Origin: a virus
Length of the DNA: 39,564 bases
Reading direction: 5' to 3' (one strand)
Virus record (IMG/VR): IMGVR_UViG_3300027917_000087
Coordinates: 1 to 39,564 of that record
A program made the position numbers and the translations under genes. The notes under the pieces are model-generated. The model was not told where the DNA came from and did no database searches. It worked only from the letters and a program-made list of their open reading frames with translations. This document shows, piece by piece, positions 6,249-19,200 of this stretch; the stretch's first letter is position 1, and each line of letters starts with the position of its first letter.

Positions 6249-7244
6249 ATGCCAACTCAATATGGTGGATTAGGGGGCGGTAGAGGATCATCCCCCTATC
6301 AGTACAACATTATCAGACCGCCAGGGGGCGTTAATGAGGTGGGATCGCAGTACACCGATATGGACCGAGATTACTTCGGGGAGTTTATGGATGCTTACCG
6401 ATCTGGCAAGGAACGCAGAAAAGCGGAAAGGCTCCAAGCCCAGGAACAGGCTATGAAGATCTCTGAAATGCTTGGATCTGTACCGCCAGAGCTGGAAGAT
6501 GAGATCCTTGGACCAATACAGCCAGATGATCCCACTTTAGGCGAAAGAGCCCTGGGCGGTTTAGGGCGATTGGTTGGGATTGATACTGAAATGGGATTAC
6601 AGCCCGAACAGTTTGAGATACCAGAAGGCGGCAAGTTATCCACTCAATACGAGCGTGATGTAGAAAAATCCCAACGAGAAGCCGCAACAGCCGCCAGTAA
6701 AGAAGAAATGCGTTTTCTTCGGGGGCTTATCGGGAAAAAATACCAATCGGATCTCAACGTCCAGGAAAAAAAGGAATTGTTCAATCAAGGATTATGGAAC
6801 CCTTCTTTGAGTTATGCCCAAAGAATTGAGCTTATTCACGAAAAAGAGAGGGCAAAGAAAAAAGCTGGGACCGTAGGTGGTAGGAAACAGACCGCCAAAG
6901 AGAAATTAAAAGACGATCTCTATACAGGTAGGAAAACCTTAGAGGATTTAGATGATGCCGATTTCCTAATCCTGGATAAATTCTGGTCCTCTATGACACC
7001 AGAAGCACGAGCCGAAGATGCTTTGAGTTATGCTGAAAATCTTGTATCTTCCTACACAAAAGGTAAAATTCCAAAACCGACAGAGGAAGAGATAAACCAG
7101 ATGGTTGATAGGATGGCAGAGCAGTACGTTCAGAAACAAAATGATCTTATCGGCAAAATGGGCGGTAAAGGGTCTAGGAGAGGGAAAGGTGGTACATCCA
7201 GGAGCAGGGCTGATAGGCTGAATCAAATTATGAACGCACAGTAG
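6249..7244 (+). CDS. coiled-coil putative virion protein
   Basis: The 331-residue protein starts at ATG 6249 after GGAGGTTAATT. A Gly/Pro-rich head (about residues 1-35) is followed by a long charged helical region (residues about 45-300) with heptad-like Lys/Glu/Ala/Leu patterns. The C-terminus is basic and Gly-rich (GKMGGKGSRRGKGGTSRSR), suited to nucleic-acid contact. There is no membrane segment or enzyme motif. It lies between the paralogous Gly-rich pair and the giant polyvalent gene, in the place where podoviruses carry internal or ejection proteins. No named family is recognised. Confidence 0.55.
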   Translation: MPTQYGGLGGGRGSSPYQYNIIRPPGGVNEVGSQYTDMDRDYFGEFMDAYRSGKERRKAERLQAQEQAMKISEMLGSVPPELEDEILGPIQPDDPTLGERALGGLGRLVGIDTEMGLQPEQFEIPEGGKLSTQYERDVEKSQREAATAASKEEMRFLRGLIGKKYQSDLNVQEKKELFNQGLWNPSLSYAQRIELIHEKERAKKKAGTVGGRKQTAKEKLKDDLYTGRKTLEDLDDADFLILDKFWSSMTPEARAEDALSYAENLVSSYTKGKIPKPTEEEINQMVDRMAEQYVQKQNDLIGKMGGKGSRRGKGGTSRSRADRLNQIMNAQ

Positions 7245-7256
7245 GAGGGTTTAAAG

Positions 7257-10200
7257 ATGCCCCTACGGTTAGAAGAGCAATATCCTTATTATGCCGATAG
7301 GATAGCAAATGCCAGGGAAGAAGGATTTTCAGAAGATGAAGTATTTAATTGGATCCAGGACAGAGTAAAAGAAGCCCTAGATGAAGGTTATGATGAACAG
7401 GAAATCTATGACTTCATGGGGTCCCCACAAGGTTTCCAACCACTATCCGAAGCTGATTTATCAGGTGCGGATGCCATTAGCGGAGCAGAACAACCACCGC
7501 CAGAACCCATAGAACCATACAGCATAATACGTCCAGATGCCATTACAGAAGCCGACCCAGGGCAAGGTCCTATCAGAACAAGGCATCAGCTCGAACCAGA
7601 GGACGAGATTCGTTTCCAGGAATGGTACAAGAAACATGCGAAAAAATGGGGGCTCGATCCAGATCCCGATGCTTTTGAGCATAAGTACGATTATCGGGGA
7701 GCGTATCTCAATGGCGTGGAACCTGATGAAACAGGACATTGGGCATCAGCTTTCAAGGATCCCGATCATCCTAACCGATTCGTGGATGGAGTGGACACAA
7801 TCACAGGGCTTACGGCTGATGATTTTAACCCCGATTTACCAGGGGCAGAGCTACGGCAAGCAGAGCGAGAGGAAGAGAATGGCGTTATTAACCGCATCAA
7901 GGAGCTGGGGGAACTACCGCCAGAACAAATTCTTCCTGGTGGATTAGGTCTAATTGTCGAGGAAGGTATAAAGCAGGGGAAAAAGGTTTTAACCAGGAAG
8001 CCCGATGAGGAAGCCGCAAGAGCCCAAAACATTATTGGTATAGCGAAGGCGTATGATATACCTATCGAGCGAGCCAGGAAGGATTATGATAGGATTATAG
8101 AAGGATTGGGATTAAAAGGCGGTCCCGAAACAATACCAGGGCTCGCCGAGGAAATGGCTATGAAGTTCATGCTGGTCCCGATTGCGGCTGGCATTATAGC
8201 TAATCCTCTTACAATTCCTTCCGTTGTCCTGGGCGTGGGTGCTTTCATGGCGTTAGATGAAGCGGAGAGTTACATCGTCCAGAAAACCCAGGGAGAGGAC
8301 TACAAAGCCCTGGCAGGGAGAAACTTTTCCGAATTACTGCCAGAGGAAGCGAATGAGTTTGCCAGGGAGAGTTTAGATCTTCTTAGCTTTATTGCCAAAA
8401 TTCAAGCCCTTCGGATGAGCCAGGGAACTACCGCAAAGATCAGGAGTGGCACACAAAAGCTCTTTGAGCGATTCACTAAAGAGGTAGTTACCGAGTACGG
8501 AATCCCCAGGAAATACACTTTCCGACCATCGGAAGTAGATGCTGTATTCAGAAGAGCGAAAGATCAAGAAGTAAATCCCCAGGCAGAAGCGGTCATTAAG
8601 GACCTTATGGGAAGAAAAGGACTCTCCCGAAAAGAGGTCCAGGAAGCTATAGATAAAGGTCTTGAAGTCGAGATAACGGCTGAAAAGATAGTAAAAATAG
8701 CCGATAAACCGTATTGGGGCAAAATTAAGAGCCTGTTCGGGATTAAACCTTTCAGCAGGGAGATTTCAACCACAGCAGGGGGGAAAATAGAAGCGAAAAT
8801 CCCCCGAAGAGCCCTACCCCCTGGCAAGGGAAAGAAAGGCGAGAAACCCCCCACTCAACCCCCCTCTAAGCCGCCAGAAGCCCCCACAGAGGAAGTAAAG
8901 CCAACTCTTGAAGAAGATCTAGGGACCCTGGGAGAAAAGCCGCCAGAGGTCCGTTTAAGTGGCAAGATTGGCAAAATAGACACCTATGGCAGACTAAGAA
9001 GGACCAAAACCCGACTTACCAAACAAATAGAAGAATTACCCGAAGAGAAAAGGGCTCCTTTGCTTGAACAGCTCGAAACCAAAGAGAAGGAGTTATTTGA
9101 GAAGCTAACTCCAGAAGAGCGAGCTAAGTTCGAGAAGAAGCCCAAAGGGAAGAAAAAAGAGCCTATCGTTACGGAACCCCCAAAGGAACCAGAGCCAGAA
9201 TTAACCGATGAAGAGATAGCACAAAGAGCCATAGCAGAAGTAGAAGCCCTGGATGAAGCCCCTTTTAAAGAAATGGGTAGGCTCGCTGGAGTGGAGTTTA
9301 GATCATTTTATCCTACGCCAGAAGGTCCTACCGTTAGTTTCCACGATCCTGAATCTGGAGGTGATCTTGGATTGCCACTAAAGGATCTCACCTTTGAAGG
9401 ATTGCAAGCGGAAATCAAAAGGGTTAGAGAGTACCTACCCGAATTGACCGAAGAGGAAAAAGCCGCCAGGAAGGAAACCCTGGGGGAAACACCGATAGAA
9501 GATCTTTTAAAGCCAGAGGATCCGATTGAAAAAGATTTGTTGTCAGGAACAGGATCTCTATCTGATCGGCTTAATAGTGCTATGGACAGGGTGGATGCGG
9601 ATGAATCCCTATCCCCCCAGCAAAAAAAGGAGAAAAAAACAGCACTACAAGTAAAATACAACGAGATAGCAGATCGAGCCCAGGGGATTACAGAGGTCCC
9701 CCCATTGACCGAAGAGCAACGGCAGAGGATAAAAGAAGAAGTAAGTGGGCTTCAAGCAGAGTTTGAGGGGCTTAAAGATCGGATAGCTAAAGCTAAAAGA
9801 TCTGAACTTGCAGGGATCTTCACCGAAATAGTGGATGCTGGGTGGGACGAAAACTCCAGGAACGAGCTGGAAAAGCTGATCGACAAAAGGCTAGAGGAAA
9901 CACAAGACGATCTAGCCGAAGCTCCGTTTACCGAAGGGGAAAGACAAGATCTTATAAAAAAAGTCCTTGAATTTCGTAAGGATATTAGAGGGAAGGATAA
10001 AGAACGCTTTGCCGAGAAGGTTACGGACGAAGATCTGGTTAAAATGTCAGAAGCGATTGATAGGGTCAAAGAGAGGGTGGACCAGGACATTATCAATCGA
10101 CTAGAGGAAATAGCCAAGGGATCAGAGAAAAAGAACCTTCTTAGACAATTCAGGCGAGATTATGAGCGTGGGGCTCTCCCAGCTCCAAAGGACTTTAAGG

Positions 10201-13200
10201 ACCATCCTGAACTCATGGAAGCCTGGGGAGGAAAAGAAGGGGTTATTAAAGCCTACAAAGAGCTGGACCCTGAATCTCCCATAGAAGAGTTTTTAGAGGG
10301 CAAGGACTTTAAAGCGGCGATTACAGGCGATGATCCCATAGGAAAGAACGCAGAAGGCAAACAGCTCTATGAGGATGAGAAAGGGGTAAGATCCTACTAC
10401 GAGGACAACTTTAAAGTAACCGAGCCAGTAACAATACTCCCTACAGGTGAAACCTTTGTAGAAGGAAGAAGGGATGAATACAAGACGGTTGAAGAGCTCG
10501 AAAAGGAGAAAAGGGATACAGAGAATCCCATTGTGGTCCAGTTCACCGATGAGAATAATATCCAACTAGCCGTAAGGAAGTTAAAAGATGGTCAGTACGG
10601 CGTAACTATATCTGATCTCGATGCTGGGGAAGGGCTGGGAACCGTTACGAAGTTTAAGGACAAAGCCGCCGCATTAAAGATGTTCGACTCTGAAAAAGAG
10701 CAGATGATTAAACGGCAGACCCCCAGGGAGAAAACAGCCGAACCGCTTAAAATGAATGATGAGGATCTTATTGAGTGGTTAAAGAAGGAAAAAAGACCTA
10801 CCTATCCCAGCGAGGACCTAGTATCCCTTATTCGATACCCCGACCAGCAAAACGCTCCCCTGGCATTGGAGAAGATTAAACGCTATTTGCACGAGAATGA
10901 AAATGCCTATAAAGAGTACAAGGAAAAAATGGGTGAATTTCCTGAATTGGCATTTTTACCAGAGCAGTACGAAGTAGCTCAAATGATATATAATCGGTTG
11001 ACAAAAGGACCAAAATCTGATATAAAAGAAGGTGTAAAGGAGCCGAAAGATGCTGAATCCATTGGGCAGAGAGATACAGAAGCATTGGGAGGAAAACCGC
11101 CCGAAACTGGTGAAGCAGTTGAAGGCGAGGGGGAAGGAGAAGGCGTTCTTCCAGAACCTACAGGAGAAGGCGGCAGAGCTGGGGGAAAGCCTGTGGAAGA
11201 AGGGGCTGAACCCCGACCAAGTGAGAGAGGTGGTAAGGGAGCAGTATTACCCACCAAGCGAAAAGGACCAGCCAAAACTAGGGGAGCCCCTCAACTTAGA
11301 CCAGGAAACAACTACTCCATAACAAGTCCCACCGAAAAAGAATCCATCACTAACGTAGGAACCGAAGTAGAGAGGTATGATCGTAATATAGAAGCGATCA
11401 AACTTCTAAAAGAGCTTGAAGCATCGGGCAAAAAAGCTACTCCAGATCAGCAGAAGGTTTTAGTTCGGTATGTTGGCTGGGGTGGATTGCCTAAAGTCTT
11501 TGACCGATGGGGTCAGGCTAATTGGGTCCAAAGAGGGAAAGAACTAGAAGAGCTCTTAACCGAAGAAGAGTATGATGCCGCACGAAGAAGCACTCCAAAC
11601 GCTCACTACACTTCACCTAAAGTAATCGACATTATCTATGATGCCCTTAAACAGATCGGGTTTAAGGGAGGGAAAGTCCTGGAACCGTCAGCAGGGATAG
11701 GGCATTTTATAGGAATGATGCCCCCTGAATTGATGGGTAGGTCAAAGTTTACTGGTATCGAGCTGGATCCCATTACTGGTAGAATAGCTCAACAGCTCTA
11801 CCAGGGGCATGATATTAGGGTATCAGGATACGAGGATGTAAGACTTCCAAACAACTTCTACGATGTTGCAGTTGGGAATGTTCCCTTCGGGGATTACAAG
11901 GTCTACGATCCAGAATACAAAGGGCTTAAAGTCCCCATTCACGATTACTTCTTCATCAAAACCCTGGATAAGATAAAACCAGGGGGGATTGCCGCATTAA
12001 TTACCAGCCGTTATACCCTGGATAAGCAAGACACTAAAGTTAGAAAAATGATCGCTGATAAGGCAGATCTTGTAGCGGCTTTTAGATTGCCCTCTTCTGC
12101 TTTTAAGGGGATTGCCAATACCGAGGTAGTAACCGATATTCTCATTCTTAGAAAGAAAGTTCCAGGTGAAGTATTTAAGGGCGAGGACTTCATAAAAACA
12201 AAAGAAACAAAACTTAAAAAAGACGAGAAGCAAGGAAACGTCCAAACAAATGAATACTACCATAATAATCCTGGTATGATCCTGGGGACCGAGAGCCTTA
12301 CTGGTAGTATGTATGCTGATAGCACTTATACAGTAGAAGGAATCTTAAAAGAGGAACAAAGAACCTATGGAAAGGAGATCCTTGGGAATCTTATCTCTAA
12401 ACTCCCTACTAATGTGTATGTTGAAGGATTTGCAAAACCGCCAGCCGAGCCAAGTCCCGATGATATTATTGGAGTGAAGGGTGATGTAAAAGAAGGCGGT
12501 TACAAGGTAGAGGGCGGCAAGATTTACCAGAGAGAAGGCGATAATATGGTGAAGGTTGATTTCCCAGCAGGGAATATCGTCAGAGCCAAACGGCTTATCG
12601 CTGTCAAAGATGCGGTTAGGGATCTTATAAGAGTACAGTTACAAACCGAGGAAGGAGAAAGGCGACCAGGGGACAGCTTCGAGAGAGCACAAAAAGAGCT
12701 AAACAGGCTCTATGATGATTTCGTAAAGAAACATGGGTATGTCAACAGCAAAGCAAATTACCCCTTACTTCAAGGTGATCCCGATGTACCCATATTACTA
12801 GCCATAGAAAAATACGATCCTAAAACTGGAAAGGCGTTTAAAACGCCTTTTTTTACGGAAAGGACCATTCAGAAGTACACCAGACCAGAGAAAGCGGATA
12901 CGGCTGGTGAAGCCCTCTTGATCTCCCTTAATGAGAAGGGAAGAGTAGATTTTGAAAGAATGACGGAACTCACAGGAAAAAACCCTGAAACACTCCAGGC
13001 AGAGCTTAAAGGGCAGATATACAAGAATCCCGATGGTGAAACCTGGGAGATTGCAGATGAATACCTTACAGGGGATGTAAAGTCCAAGCTGGAAGCCGCC
13101 AGGGAAGCCGCTAAATACGATGAGGACTATATTACCAATGTGGAAGCCCTGGAGAAAAATCAGCCGCCAGATGTTCCAGCAGAGGAAATAACAACAAGGT

Positions 13201-16200
13201 TAGGTGTAACCTGGATCCCTGAACAGGATTATAAAAACTTCATAATGGAGATTTTAGAAAGTCAGGCGGCAGAGGTGAAGGTTGATTACGTCCCTACTGG
13301 TGGGTGGATAGTCAGGGCGAGAAGAGGAAGGAGTGGAACGTGGTCAAGCACACAGTATCCGCAATCCGAACAAAGTAGGCTTAAATACGCAACAAAAGAA
13401 AGAACCACCTTAAAACTCCTGGATGCCGCTTTTAATTCCAGGAATGTGGTTATAAAGATCAGGGACGATGATGGTAAAGTTATAGGGACCGATCAGGTAG
13501 CAACCGCAGAAAACATGCGAATCATACAAGAGCTCCAGGACCTTTTCAAAGAGTGGGTATTAAAGGACCAGGAAAGAAGATCCCGATTGTCAGCTAAGTA
13601 TAACGAGGAAATGAACAGGATCCGACCCCGAACAAGTTTTGATGGATCGCATTTAACTCTCCCTGGAAGTAACCCAGGGATTGTTATGAGAAAGCACCAG
13701 AAGGATGGAGCCTGGAGGATTATTACCAGTAAAAGAAATACCCTGCTCGAACATGAAGTAGGGGCTGGAAAGACTTACACCATCATAGCGGCGGCTATGG
13801 AATCCAAACGGCTGGGGCTCGTTAAAAAGCCGATGATTACCGCTTTCAAGCATCAAGTACCCGATTTCCAGAAAAGTATATACGAACTCTACCCAGCCGC
13901 TAGAGCACTCGTCCCGACACAAAAAGACTTCACCCCACAAAACAGAAGAAAGATCCAGGCTCAAATAACTACAGGTGATTGGGATATTATTGTCCTCTCC
14001 CATGAACAAGCTGAAAAGCTGTCTATGTCGAAAAAGGCACAAAGAGATTACATAGAGGAACAGCTTGCCGAAGTGGAGTTTGCCCTGTCAGATGCCAAAG
14101 AACAGGGACTTAGAAAATCAGATCCCACCGTTAAGCAGATCGAGAAAGCTAAGTTACGGTTAATGGCACAGTTAAAAGAATTAATGGACTCCCCGAAAGA
14201 TACAGGAGTTACCTTTGAAGAGCTTGGGGTTGATATGCTTTTGGTTGATGAAGCCCAAAAGTATAAGAACCTTCAATATATGAGCACAAGATCCAGAGTT
14301 TCAGGATTGGGGAATCCACAAGGGAGCAAACGAGCGAATGACCTTTACATGAAATCCAGGTACATTAACAAGCTGAATGGTGGCAGGGGCATTGTGTTTA
14401 CAACCGCTACGCCAGTTACTAACAGCATGGTAGAGATGTACTCTGTTTTGAGATACCTCTATCCCGAAGCCCTGGAACAGATGGGGGTTAAACATTTCGA
14501 TGCGTGGGCTAACCAATTCGGTCAAGACGTTACATCCCTGGAAGTAGAGCCTACAGGACAGGGATTCAGGATGAACACGAGATTTAGGCGTTTTGTCAAT
14601 ATGCCTGAATTGATGCAAGTCTACCGAGAAGTTTCCGATATTCAGACACAGGAAATGCTAAAACTCCCTAGACCGCAAATTAAAGGGGGAGCCCAGGAAG
14701 CCGTAGCGGTGGAATCATCGGACGCTCAAAAAGAGTTTGTAGATGAGCTGGTAAAAAGAGCCGAGGATGTAAGAAGCGGCGGCGTGGATCCCAGGGATGA
14801 TAATATGTTGAAGATCACCACCGATGGAAGAAAAGCGGCGGTGGATATGCGGCTTGTGGATCCTACAGCAGAGGATTATCCAGACAGTAAACTTAATAAG
14901 GCGGTTGATAAGATCTACGAGATCTGGAAAAAAACCGAGGGAAATAAAAGCACCCAGCTTGTTTTCTCTGATCTAGGAACGCCAAACACTAAGGGCTTTA
15001 ATGTCTACGCCGATATGAAAAGTAAACTTGTTCGGCTGGGCATCCCGAAAAATGAGATAGCGTTTATCCATGATGCTACAACAGAAGCACAGAAACAAAG
15101 CCTTTTCGATGATGTTGTTGATGGAAAGATAAGGATTCTGTTCGGCTCTTCTGAAAAAATGGGAACAGGAATGAACGTACAGAAGAAACTCATAGCCCTT
15201 CATCACATGGATCCACCCTGGACCCCAGCTCTCATTGAACAGAGAGAAGGAAGGATCCTTCGGCAAGGGAATGAAAACGATGAAGTTGAGATATTCAGAT
15301 ATGCCACTACTGGCACTTTTGATGCTTATATGTGGCAAACCCTGGAGAATAAACAGGGATTTCTAGGTCAGGTTAAAAGAGGGGATATTAGCAGAACGGT
15401 TGAAGATATTGATGGTAGAGCCCTATCATTCGCTGAAATGAAAGCGATTGCTTCTGGTGATCCGATTGTGAGAGAACGGATTGAAACAGAAATGAGGGTA
15501 AACGAACTTAGGAATCTGCACAAAGCATGGCAGAGAAAACGCTGGGGAGCCGAGGACACCATAGCGAGGGGACCGCACAAGATAGAAGGGTATCAGACCG
15601 AAATTGATATGATGGAGAAAGATATTGCCCTTCGTGAAAAGAATCCCCTGGTGGAAGTTGATGGGGTTAAGCAGTTTGAAATAATGGTAGGAGAACAGAG
15701 ATTTGCAGATCGAGTAGAAGGTGGCGAAGCATTTATAAAATTCTACCAGGAACAGAAACCTATAAAACCCGATGAAGATTCGGTCCTGGCTGGGAAATAC
15801 AGGGGATTCGAGCTTCGATTAAAGAAGTTTAAAAAACTAGCCCCCCGATTGTTCTTGAAGGGGGATGCCACTACCTATGAAGTCGGGCTCCCCTGGATGA
15901 TAGATGAGGATGTAGAGAAAGCAGATCCTTCGGGCATTATGACCAGGATTGAGAACGAAGCTAACCGAATTGATACTTACATCCAAAACGGCAAGGACAG
16001 GATAAAGATCATCGAAGAGGAAGTAGAAGCCGCCCAAAAGAGCCTGGAAGAGCCTTTTAAGCACGAACAGGAGCTTAGAGAAAAAGAGAAGAAGATGGAC
16101 GAGCTCTTGGAAGAGCTGGAGCCAGGGGATGAGGAAGTAGGAGATACAGAGGGGATCCTGGAGAGGAAAAGGCAGATAGGAGAGGAAAAGCTAGAGGGAG

Positions 16201-19200
16201 AAGAAGAACTTGCCTATGATCCAGAGAGGGGGATTTTCAGGACCAGATTGCAAGAGCCAAGCGGTGAAATGGTTTGGAAAGCAGTTAGAGGGGAGAAAGT
16301 AGAGCTGAAAGAAGGGTATGACTTCTTTGCTTATAAGGATGCTGAATCTGAAACGTGGCATGTTATCGAACAATCGACAGGTTTAGCCATAACTGGAAGA
16401 GGTATTTACAGTAAGGCAGAAGCGGTCAAACAGGCGAACAACAATCTTGCAAAAGCAGGGGATGAGAATTTTAGAAGAGCCGTAGAAGCAAAATTAGAAG
16501 AAATTAAGCAAGAAGAAGGTAGGCTTGAAGAACCTCTTTCCAATTATAGCTTACTGAAAGAAGATGCAAAAACAGCCTTCGGTGGTGAAAAAAGGCAAGC
16601 TAGAGTCATAGAGAATATGGCGAAACAGTTAGATCTCTTCGAGAAAGAAACAGGAATTAGAGGACTAACTGAAAGCGTTAAGGCTTATAAGGGTAGCCTA
16701 GCGGATACTCTTAGGAAAAACAAAAGCGTTGATTTGAGAGGGTATAGACTTACCAAGGGGGACGAAGCAAGGGAAATTGCTGAACTGTTCCAGATATACA
16801 GAAACCCCAAAATGGAAATAATGCACGAAATATACACCGATAAAGAAGGAAAGGTCTTAGCTCATACGGCGGTTACTTCTGGTGCAGTTAATTATGTAAG
16901 GTTTAAAGACACTTTACGGAACATCCAGGAAACCAAGAGAAGAATGAAACGTCTTGGAGCTAATAAAGTTCATTTTCTTCACAACCATCCTTCGGGAACA
17001 TCCTGGATGAGTGAATCAGATAAGCAAATGGGATCCTATATGAAATTGCATCTAAAGGGGAAGATGGGGGAGTATGTCGTTATAGATCATGGTACTTTTG
17101 CCTATCTAACAAAAATAAATGTTAAGAGATCCCCAGGGGTATTTCCGAATTTTTCCTACAATGTAGAACAGGACCAAAAACCGTTTCAGCTAAAGAGGGG
17201 GGCTGGAATGTGGATGGTGAGCAAGAAGAAATCCCCTGCTCTAATTGGTCCTGATGTTGTAGCTGGATTTGCCAAGGATTTAATGAAGAAAAACAGAACG
17301 GTAGTGGCTTTCATAGATTCACAGAATCAGGTGCAGGGATGGGCTTCTGTCAGCGACTATACTTTCCTGATGAAACCGAACTGGAAGGAAATAATAAGGG
17401 ATTACACGAAAGCCCACGATGCTACGTCAGCTATTCTCGTTACAGGGTCTAAAGAGGTTAGGAACCTGGGTAATGCTCCAGTAGGAGATGTTCTTACAGA
17501 AATACTATATGACAGGGGAGAGGACGTATCGCCAGGGGAAAGATTTGAAAGCGTAAGAAGAAGCGAACCGCAGAGATTTGATGATACTAGAAAGTGGATC
17601 CACGAGCAAAAGACAGCAAGAAGGCTTTTTGAGGAACAAGCCCCCTACGGTGAGGACCTAACGCCAGAACAAGCGGAAGCCCTGGCAAGGGCAGAAGAGC
17701 AAGTGGCAAAGATGATGCACGATGCTAGACAGCGAGGGATCAGATTCGGTAGAAAGTATTTAAAGAGCCTGGGCTATACACCTAAACAGATCACACAGAT
17801 CTTAAAGGTGAAAAGATTCATGCAGAACAAACAGCAGAAACTAGGAACGCCGAGGGAAAACGCCGTTAATGTTTTGGAAATGCACTTGCGGTCAGCAGAA
17901 AGATTAAAGTCGTTAAAGAAAACAAATTATCCTAGACTCTACAGGACCTTAAAACGTGGGGTAGTTGATGTAAGCGGCAATATAAAACCGAGAATGTTGA
18001 AGGCTGGTGAACCTGGGAAAGTAGCAGTTATAAGACACGATCTATCGGCTGGGGCTACTCCCTGGGCTCAAAGGCAGTTTGAGGAAGCGACAGATAGGAT
18101 CTACGGAAAAGGCGAGTGGGGCAAAGAGCTTTCCAGGCAAAATGAAGAGATCCTAAATATGGTTATCAATTCCCGAAGGATCGTAACGATTGATAACTAC
18201 AAAGAAGGTATGAAGCATCCCGAAGGATACACAGGGGACCATCACGCTGATTATCTTGACTACGAGAACTTTAAACACGCTTTTAAGAACGCAAAGACAC
18301 CAGATGGAAAACCCCTTGATATGGATATATCAGAGGACTTCTATCGGGAACTTATAGAGAGATCTAATCTCTGGTTTGATGAAATGAACAGGATGCTTAA
18401 AAAGCTCTATGATAAAGGATTGATTTCAGAAGCCAGCTACGATGCTATGGTGGAGATCGGTGAATATGCTCCCCGATTCTTTATCCAGCACATAGATCCC
18501 GATAAGTCCTACACCTTCGGCGGTGGAAAGACCATTACCGTTTCTAGTAGCGGAATTAAGAAACTGGAAAGCGGCAGTTATGAAACCCTGGAGCTCGATT
18601 CAAGGTTGTTACTCTATCAGGTCATAGCCAGGACCGAGAACAGGATAGCCAAAAATGATGCTAATTTGGCACTATGGGAGCTCGCAGAGCAAGTTCCTGA
18701 AAATGGACTTGTGAGAAAAGCGGTCATTCAGAGCTACACGCCGAAGGGTGTTCCGAACTTCGAGAAAACCCCAGCCAGACACGAAGAAATTGATGTAATG
18801 ATAGACGGTCAGAGAAGAAGGATGTTTATGCCTGATGAATGGGCAAGAGAGTGGGTGATGCGAGATCCTTCTATAGATCAGGGCGTAGCTAACTGGATTG
18901 GCTGGCTGTCAGGAGCTAATCTTCTTAGACCTATGGCAACTGGTATGTTCGCTCCAGAGTTTTTCATTACCAATCTAGCCAGGGATGCGGCTCACTTATG
19001 GGTAGTTACCGATACTTTCTCCAGCTTCCTTCCCTATGCTATGGCACAGTACGGAAAGGCTATTAAGGCGGTTTACAAAGATGCTCTCGCTAAAACAGGA
19101 CTCTATGAACTATATATAAAATACGGCGGCGGCATGAATTTCCTCACAAAACAGGGTCATTTCACTCCGACAAAGTATTCAAAGACCCTGGAGAAATTTG

